64,000 nucleotides of DNA from Pseudomonas sp. LS1212 (GTDB lineage Bacteria > Pseudomonadota > Gammaproteobacteria > Pseudomonadales > Pseudomonadaceae): the NCBI RefSeq assembly GCF_024741815.1, contig NZ_CP102951.1, forward strand, positions 1,277,001 to 1,341,000, given 5' to 3'. The translations under genes were made by a program, and so were the position numbers. The notes beneath the pieces are model-generated. The model saw only the letters and a program-made list of their open reading frames with translations. It was not told the DNA's origin and made no database searches. This document shows positions 59,421-64,000 of this stretch, in pieces (positions within the stretch are counted from its first letter, which is position 1; each line of letters begins with the position of its first letter).

Positions 59421-59527
59421 ATCGCTGGCAAGCCAGCTCCCACAGGGGCCAGTGCAACCACAAAATGTGGTGCCGCCGCGGATTACTGTGGGAGCTGGCT
59501 TGCCAGCGATCGAGCGCAAAGCGCTCG
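59421..59527. repeat. REPIN-type REP doublet with flanking hairpin
   Basis: A 24-bp sequence at 59421-59444 and its exact reverse complement at 59487-59510 (the copy starting TGTGGGAGCTGGCTTGCC) face each other across 42 bases. This is the well-known Pseudomonas REP core in the inverted-pair (REPIN/BIME) arrangement. A further perfect hairpin, CGAGCGC-AAA-GCGCTCG, at 59511-59527 follows immediately before tilS. Such elements are moved by RAYT transposases encoded elsewhere. Confidence 0.9.
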
Positions 59528-59544
59528 CAACGAGTGCCAGTTCC

Positions 59545-60852
59545 ATGAATACCCTCCAGAGTCGACTGCTAACCAATCTGGCCCCCTGGCGCAACGCCCC
59601 CGCCTGGCACATCGCCCTCTCGGGCGGCCTGGACTCCACCGTCCTGCTCCACCTCCTGGCCGACCTGGCCCAACAGCACGCCTTGCCCCCTTTGAGCGTC
59701 ATCCATGTTCATCATGGTTTGCAGATCGCGGCCGATCCCTGGCCGGAACACTGCCGACGGCTCTGCAAGGCCCTGAATCTGCCCTTGCAGGTCATCGAGG
59801 TGCAGGTGCAGCCTGGAGCGAGTCTGGAGCAGCAAGCCCGTGAAGCGCGTTACACGGCCTTCGAGCAGGTGCTGCAGGCCGGTGAAGTGCTGTTGACGGC
59901 GCAACACCGTGAAGATCAGGCCGAAACCCTGCTGTTTCGCTTGTTGCGCGGTGCCGGGCTGCGTGGTCTGACGGCGATCCCCACGCACCGGCCCTTGGGC
60001 CTTGGTGAGCTGGTGCGGCCAATGCTCGAATGCTCGCGCAGTCAATTGCTGGCGTACGCCCAGGCGCATTCGCTGCAGTGGATCGAAGATCCTTCCAACA
60101 CCGACAGTCGCTTCTCACGCAACTTTCTACGTCACCAGGTATTTCCTTCGCTTGCCCTGCGCTGGCCCCAAGCGGCTGCGAACATGGCCCGTAGCGCCGT
60201 ACATCTGAGCGAAGCCCAGGGCCTGCTCGACGAAGTAGCCGAGCAGGACTTGAGTGCTGCCTCGGCGCCGAGTGATTTCGACTGGCTGGGCCTGCCGTCG
60301 CTGGTACTGGAGCCTCTGCGACGGCTGTCACCGGCGCGCCAGCGCAATGCATTGCAATATTGGCTGGTGGCCTGCACGCGCCTGCCCGACAGCCGGCACT
60401 GGGCCGGCTGGGACAGTTTGCGCGATGCCGGTGACGACGCCCGGCCGATCTGGCGCCTGACCGACGGCGAAATGCACAGGGCGGTCGGGCGCCTGTGGTG
60501 GTTGTCGGGTAGCTGGTTGCAGCCACCGGGAGAGTCGATTGCCTGGGACGATCCGGGCCGGGCCCTGGCGTTGCCGGGTAATGGCACCGTGCATCTGAGC
60601 GGCATCTTGCCGCAGGGTCGCTATGAAGTTCGCTATCGCCAGGGCGGCGAAGTGCTGGAGCAAATGCCGCGCGGGGCGCGCGATCTCAAGCGGCTGCTCA
60701 ACGAGTGGGGCCTGCCCCTGTTCGCCCGCGGCCGATTGCCGCTGCTGTACCGCGATGGTCAGTTGCTGGCGGCGGCAAACCTGCCTGGAGCAGGGGCCCG
60801 GGGCTGGCAATTGCACTGGGTGCCACCGACGAACGCGCAACGTTTGAGATGA
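59545..60852 (+). CDS. tilS: tRNA(Ile)-lysidine synthetase TilS
   Basis: A 435-residue enzyme that lysidinylates C34 of tRNA-Ile(CAU), switching it to AUA decoding. The PP-loop SGGLDST spans residues 26-32, the conserved VHHGL and REDQAETLLFRLLRG motifs follow, and the C-terminal substrate-binding domain ends the protein. ATG 59545 (MNTLQSRLL) lies just after the REP doublet; the in-frame extension upstream would translate the REP sequence and is not used. It is essential in bacteria that use this tRNA. Confidence 0.94.
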   Translation: MNTLQSRLLTNLAPWRNAPAWHIALSGGLDSTVLLHLLADLAQQHALPPLSVIHVHHGLQIAADPWPEHCRRLCKALNLPLQVIEVQVQPGASLEQQAREARYTAFEQVLQAGEVLLTAQHREDQAETLLFRLLRGAGLRGLTAIPTHRPLGLGELVRPMLECSRSQLLAYAQAHSLQWIEDPSNTDSRFSRNFLRHQVFPSLALRWPQAAANMARSAVHLSEAQGLLDEVAEQDLSAASAPSDFDWLGLPSLVLEPLRRLSPARQRNALQYWLVACTRLPDSRHWAGWDSLRDAGDDARPIWRLTDGEMHRAVGRLWWLSGSWLQPPGESIAWDDPGRALALPGNGTVHLSGILPQGRYEVRYRQGGEVLEQMPRGARDLKRLLNEWGLPLFARGRLPLLYRDGQLLAAANLPGAGARGWQLHWVPPTNAQRLR

Positions 60853-61122
60853 AAGGCCGTTTCCGGTAGACTACGCTCCCTTCTTGATACAACTTCTGTG
60901 GATTCTTCTGAATCGCAGCAGTTGCCGATTACCAAGCAGTCTTTGCTGGGCGATTCTAAAAATGTGTAGCGAGCGCCGTACCGGGTCGTTTTATCCCGGT
61001 CTGTACAAACGCAGCTGTTTTTCGACGTGCACCGTGAATAATGCAGGTGATCGGGGGCTTCGGCCTTCCTTCGCTTTCCCCGGCGGCTCTGACCGCTTTA
61101 ACGCAGACTTCTAGGGTTTTTC
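60853..61122. other. Intergenic region tilS-pyrG
   Basis: These 270 bases hold no gene I can support. ACCGGG and CCCGGT (60980-61000) form a 6-bp stem with a T-rich loop, and the GC-rich stretch 61050-61085 is also prone to folding. A pyrG promoter must lie here, but I could not fix it. Confidence 0.4.
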
Positions 61123-62754
61123 ATGACGCGCTACATCTTCGTCACGGGCGGTGTTGTTTCTTCATTGGGGAAAGGCATTGCATCGGCATCATTGGCGGCC
61201 ATCCTGGAGGCGCGGGGACTTAAGGTCACCATGCTCAAGCTGGACCCGTACATCAACGTCGACCCGGGTACCATGAGCCCGTTCCAGCACGGTGAAGTGT
61301 TCGTCACCCATGACGGTGCTGAGACCGACCTGGACCTGGGCCACTACGAGCGGTTCATCCGCACGACCATGACCCAGAACAACAACTTCACCACGGGCCG
61401 TGTCTACGAGCACGTGTTGCGCAAGGAGCGCCGTGGTGACTACCTGGGCGCCACCATCCAGGTGATTCCGCACATCACCGACGAAATCAAGCGCCGCATC
61501 ATCAAGGGTGCCGGCGACGCCGACGTGGCAATGGTCGAGATCGGTGGCACCGTGGGTGACATCGAGTCGCAACCGTTCCTCGAGGCGATCCGTCAGCTGC
61601 GTGTCGAAGTCGGCGCCAAGCGCGCGATGCTGATGCACCTGACGCTGGTTCCGTACATCGCCACCGCTGGCGAGACCAAGACCAAGCCGACGCAACACTC
61701 GGTCAAGGAGCTGCGCTCCATCGGTCTGCAGCCGGACGTGCTGATTTGCCGTTCCGACCATCCGGTCGACGTTTCCTCGCGCCGCAAGATCGCGCTGTTC
61801 ACCAACGTTGAAGAGCGTGCGGTGATCTCCCTGGAAGACGTCGATACCATCTACAAGATCCCGGCCGTGCTGCACGCCCAGGGCCTGGACGACTTCGTCG
61901 TCGAGCGCTTCGGCCTGCAATGTGGCGGTGCTGACCTTTCCGAGTGGGAAAAAGTGGTCGACGCCAAGCTCAATCCCGAGCATGAAGTCACCATCGCCAT
62001 GGTCGGCAAATACATGGAGCTGCTGGACGCTTACAAGTCGCTGATCGAAGCGATGAGCCACGCCGGCATCCAGAACCGCACCAAGGTCAACCTGCGCTAT
62101 ATCGATTCCGAAGACATCGAGAACCAGGGTACCGAGTTGCTCGAAGGCGTCGACGCCATTCTGGTACCGGGCGGCTTCGGTCTGCGTGGGGTCGAAGGCA
62201 AGATCACCGCGGTGCAGTACGCTCGTGAGAACAAGGTTCCGTACCTGGGCATCTGCCTGGGGATGCAGGTCGCCGTGATCGAGTTCGCCCGCAACGTCAT
62301 GGGCTGGAAGGACGCCAACTCCACCGAGTTCGATCGCACCTGCGGTCACCCGGTCGTGGGCCTGATCACCGAGTGGGAAGATGCCACCGGCGCAGTCGAA
62401 ACCCGTACCGAAGCCTCCGACCTGGGCGGCACCATGCGCCTGGGTGCCCAGGAGTGCCAGCTGGAAAACGGCACCAAGGTCCATGACTGCTATGCCAAGG
62501 ACGTGATCGTCGAGCGTCATCGTCACCGCTATGAAGTGAACAACAAGCTGCTGCCTCAGTTGATGGAAGCCGGCCTGAAAATTTCCGGGCGTTCCGGTGA
62601 TGGCGCGCTGGTCGAAGTGGTTGAAGCCAACGACCATCCATGGTTCGTCGCTTGCCAGTTCCACCCGGAATTCACATCGACCCCACGTGACGGCCACCCG
62701 CTGTTCAGTGGCTTCGTCAAGGCCGCTTTGGCTCAATATCAGAAGAAAGCCTGA
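61123..62754 (+). CDS. pyrG: CTP synthase
   Basis: A 543-residue enzyme converting UTP to CTP with ATP and glutamine. The N-terminal synthase domain opens TRYIFVTGGVVSSLGKG, with KLDPYINVDPGTMSP, and the C-terminal class I glutamine amidotransferase carries the nucleophile in GICLGMQ (Cys378) and the catalytic histidine and glutamate in FHPEF. Length is standard. It is followed by kdsA after 17 bases and then eno, the usual pyrG-kdsA-eno set. CTP is used by CdsA and KdsB. Confidence 0.97.
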   Translation: MTRYIFVTGGVVSSLGKGIASASLAAILEARGLKVTMLKLDPYINVDPGTMSPFQHGEVFVTHDGAETDLDLGHYERFIRTTMTQNNNFTTGRVYEHVLRKERRGDYLGATIQVIPHITDEIKRRIIKGAGDADVAMVEIGGTVGDIESQPFLEAIRQLRVEVGAKRAMLMHLTLVPYIATAGETKTKPTQHSVKELRSIGLQPDVLICRSDHPVDVSSRRKIALFTNVEERAVISLEDVDTIYKIPAVLHAQGLDDFVVERFGLQCGGADLSEWEKVVDAKLNPEHEVTIAMVGKYMELLDAYKSLIEAMSHAGIQNRTKVNLRYIDSEDIENQGTELLEGVDAILVPGGFGLRGVEGKITAVQYARENKVPYLGICLGMQVAVIEFARNVMGWKDANSTEFDRTCGHPVVGLITEWEDATGAVETRTEASDLGGTMRLGAQECQLENGTKVHDCYAKDVIVERHRHRYEVNNKLLPQLMEAGLKISGRSGDGALVEVVEANDHPWFVACQFHPEFTSTPRDGHPLFSGFVKAALAQYQKKA

Positions 62755-62771
62755 TCCGGGGACTGAAAAGC

Positions 62772-63617
62772 ATGGCGCAGAAGATCATCCGCGTAGGCAA
62801 CATCGAAATCGCCAACGACAAGCCCATGGTGCTGTTTGGCGGCATGAACGTGCTGGAAAGCCGCGACATGGCGATGCAGGTCTGTGAAGAGTACGTACGG
62901 GTCACCGAGAAACTCGGTATCCCTTACGTGTTCAAGGCCAGCTTCGACAAGGCCAATCGCTCGTCGATAAGCTCCTATCGTGGCCCGGGCCTGGAAGAGG
63001 GCATGCGGATTTTCGAAGAGGTCAAAAGCACCTTCGGCGTGCCGCTGATCACTGACGTTCATGAGCCGGAGCAGGCTGCCGTTGTCGCCGAAGTCTGCGA
63101 CATCATCCAGTTGCCGGCCTTCCTGTCGCGCCAGACCGATCTGGTCGTGGCCATGGCCAAAACCGGTGCGGTCATCAACATCAAGAAGGCCCAGTTCCTC
63201 GCGCCTCAGGAAATGAAGCACATCCTGACCAAATGCGAAGAAGCCGGAAATGACCAGTTGATCCTCTGTGAGCGTGGTTCGAGCTTCGGTTACAACAACC
63301 TGGTCGTGGATATGCTCGGCTTCGGCATCATGAAGCAGTTCGAATACCCGGTGTTCTTCGACGTGACCCACTCCCTACAGATGCCGGGTGGTCGCGCCGA
63401 TTCCGCCGGTGGTCGCCGTGCCCAGGTCACTGACCTGGCCAAGGCCGGCCTGAGCCAGGGTCTTGCCGGGCTGTTCCTCGAGGCGCATCCGGACCCGGAT
63501 AACGCCAAGTGTGACGGTCCTTGTGCCTTGCGCCTGGACAAGCTCGAGCCGTTCCTGGCTCAGCTCAAGGCATTGGATGAACTTGTTAAAAGTTTTCCGA
63601 CGGTAGAAACCGCGTAA
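62772..63617 (+). CDS. kdsA: 2-dehydro-3-deoxyphosphooctonate (KDO 8-P) synthase
   Basis: A 281-residue TIM-barrel aldolase condensing PEP and arabinose 5-phosphate to KDO 8-phosphate for the LPS inner core. Marks are FKASFDKANRSS, the RGPGLEEGMRIFEEVK helix, LPAFLSRQTDLV, and the C-terminal FLEAHPDPDNAKCDGP segment. It starts 17 bases after pyrG and is probably in one transcript with it; the eno gene follows 156 bases later. Confidence 0.96.
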   Translation: MAQKIIRVGNIEIANDKPMVLFGGMNVLESRDMAMQVCEEYVRVTEKLGIPYVFKASFDKANRSSISSYRGPGLEEGMRIFEEVKSTFGVPLITDVHEPEQAAVVAEVCDIIQLPAFLSRQTDLVVAMAKTGAVINIKKAQFLAPQEMKHILTKCEEAGNDQLILCERGSSFGYNNLVVDMLGFGIMKQFEYPVFFDVTHSLQMPGGRADSAGGRRAQVTDLAKAGLSQGLAGLFLEAHPDPDNAKCDGPCALRLDKLEPFLAQLKALDELVKSFPTVETA

Positions 63618-63653
63618 TCCTCGATTCTCCGGTAAAGTATCGCACGATTATTT

Positions 63654-63673
63654 CTCTGGCCCTCGGGCCAGAG
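63654..63673 (+). terminator. GC-rich palindrome between kdsA and eno
   Basis: CTCTGGCCC-TC-GGGCCAGAG is a perfect 9-bp inverted repeat, effectively an 8-bp stem with a CTCG loop, 36 bases after kdsA. The T-rich tail is weak (CCTTGTCG). It may serve as a terminator or processing site. Confidence 0.5.
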
Positions 63674-63773
63674 CCTTGTCGTCTTCAGACCTGCCCGTTG
63701 GTCAGCGCCTGACGATGGCAACAGATTTCTCTCAGCTGCGTCGTTTTCGTCAATCTTGGAGTACTTACAACAA

Positions 63774-64000
63774 TGGCTAAAATCGTCGACATCAAAGGTC
63801 GTGAAGTTCTCGACTCCCGTGGCAATCCCACTGTGGAAGCGGACGTGCTTCTCGACAACGGCATCATCGGCAGTGCCTGCGCGCCGTCCGGTGCTTCCAC
63901 CGGCTCGCGTGAGGCACTTGAGCTGCGTGATGGCGACAAGAGCCGTTACATGGGCAAGGGCGTACTCAAGGCCGTGGCCAACATCAACGGCCCGATCCGC
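63774..64000 (+). CDS. eno: Enolase, 5' part only (truncated by the window end)
   Basis: The first 75 codons of enolase, the glycolytic enzyme interconverting 2-phosphoglycerate and PEP. MAKIVDIKGREVLDSRGNPT is the canonical start, followed by APSGASTGSREALELRDGD. TTGGAG lies before the ATG. The rest lies outside the window. Enolase also belongs to the RNA degradosome in many gamma-proteobacteria. Confidence 0.95.

Noticed and set aside
1..64000. CRISPR arrays, tRNA or rRNA genes, insertion sequences, integrases
   Set aside because: I saw no regularly spaced repeats, no transposase or integrase frames and no recognisable RNA genes other than the rpsB leader candidate. REP-type elements are the only mobile-like sequences.

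Overview
The window is a chromosomal segment of a fluorescent-group Pseudomonas, closest in gene content to P. putida or P. fluorescens. The reasons are the long block running from map/rpsB to eno in the usual pseudomonad order, a 344-residue pseudomonad-type DapD, a PlsB recognisable from its pseudomonad homologues, an NdvB-type GH17/GT2 fusion and Pseudomonas REP doublets. GC content is high throughout, apart from the 3' end of one type VI effector gene and its immunity gene. I saw no rRNA, tRNA, CRISPR array, transposase, integrase or phage gene.

Region 1 (1-13.5 kb) is accessory and mixed. It holds a DUF72 protein, a PEP-mutase/isocitrate-lyase family enzyme, an extensin-like secreted protein, an orphan PAAR-domain type VI secretion effector overlapping a small membrane immunity gene, a Pseudomonas-type protein with a duplicated 42-residue module, rsmJ, a TetR regulator, a TonB-dependent siderophore receptor and a two-gene RND efflux system. 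A perfect 16-bp palindrome lies before the efflux operon, and an inverted repeat overlaps the ribosome-binding site of the receptor gene.

Region 2 (13.5-20.2 kb) carries envelope and RNA functions: DUF4197, a YbaY lipoprotein, plsB, a cold-shock protein, a small conserved protein, an RlmA-type rRNA methyltransferase and dapE.

Region 3 (20.2-27.9 kb) is the most distinctive part. It is a complete chaperone-usher fimbrial locus built from DUF1120 subunits: three single-domain subunits, a 30-codon remnant ending in a DUF1120 tail, a PapD-like chaperone, an usher, a two-domain probable tip adhesin and a fifth subunit, closed by a strong terminator. It lies between dapE and ndvB, which as I recall are neighbours in P. 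aeruginosa PAO1, so it looks like an insertion into a conserved backbone.

Region 4 (27.9-39.7 kb) contains ndvB; tcdA facing csdA-csdE, which form a tRNA ct6A modification and sulfur-relay set; dapD and an ArsC-like gene; and map-glnD-dapC read leftward. Three genes of the succinylase lysine/diaminopimelate branch (dapE, dapD, dapC) are therefore spread over 17 kb.

Region 5 (39.9-64 kb) is the core growth and envelope block read rightward: rpsB (with a t44-like leader), tsf, pyrH, frr, uppS, cdsA, dxr, rseP, bamA, skp, lpxD, fabZ, lpxA, lpxB, rnhB, dnaE, accA, tilS, pyrG, kdsA and the start of eno. It links translation, nucleotide supply, isoprenoid and phospholipid precursors, lipid A, outer-membrane assembly and DNA replication, with several ATGA-type overlaps that suggest translational coupling.
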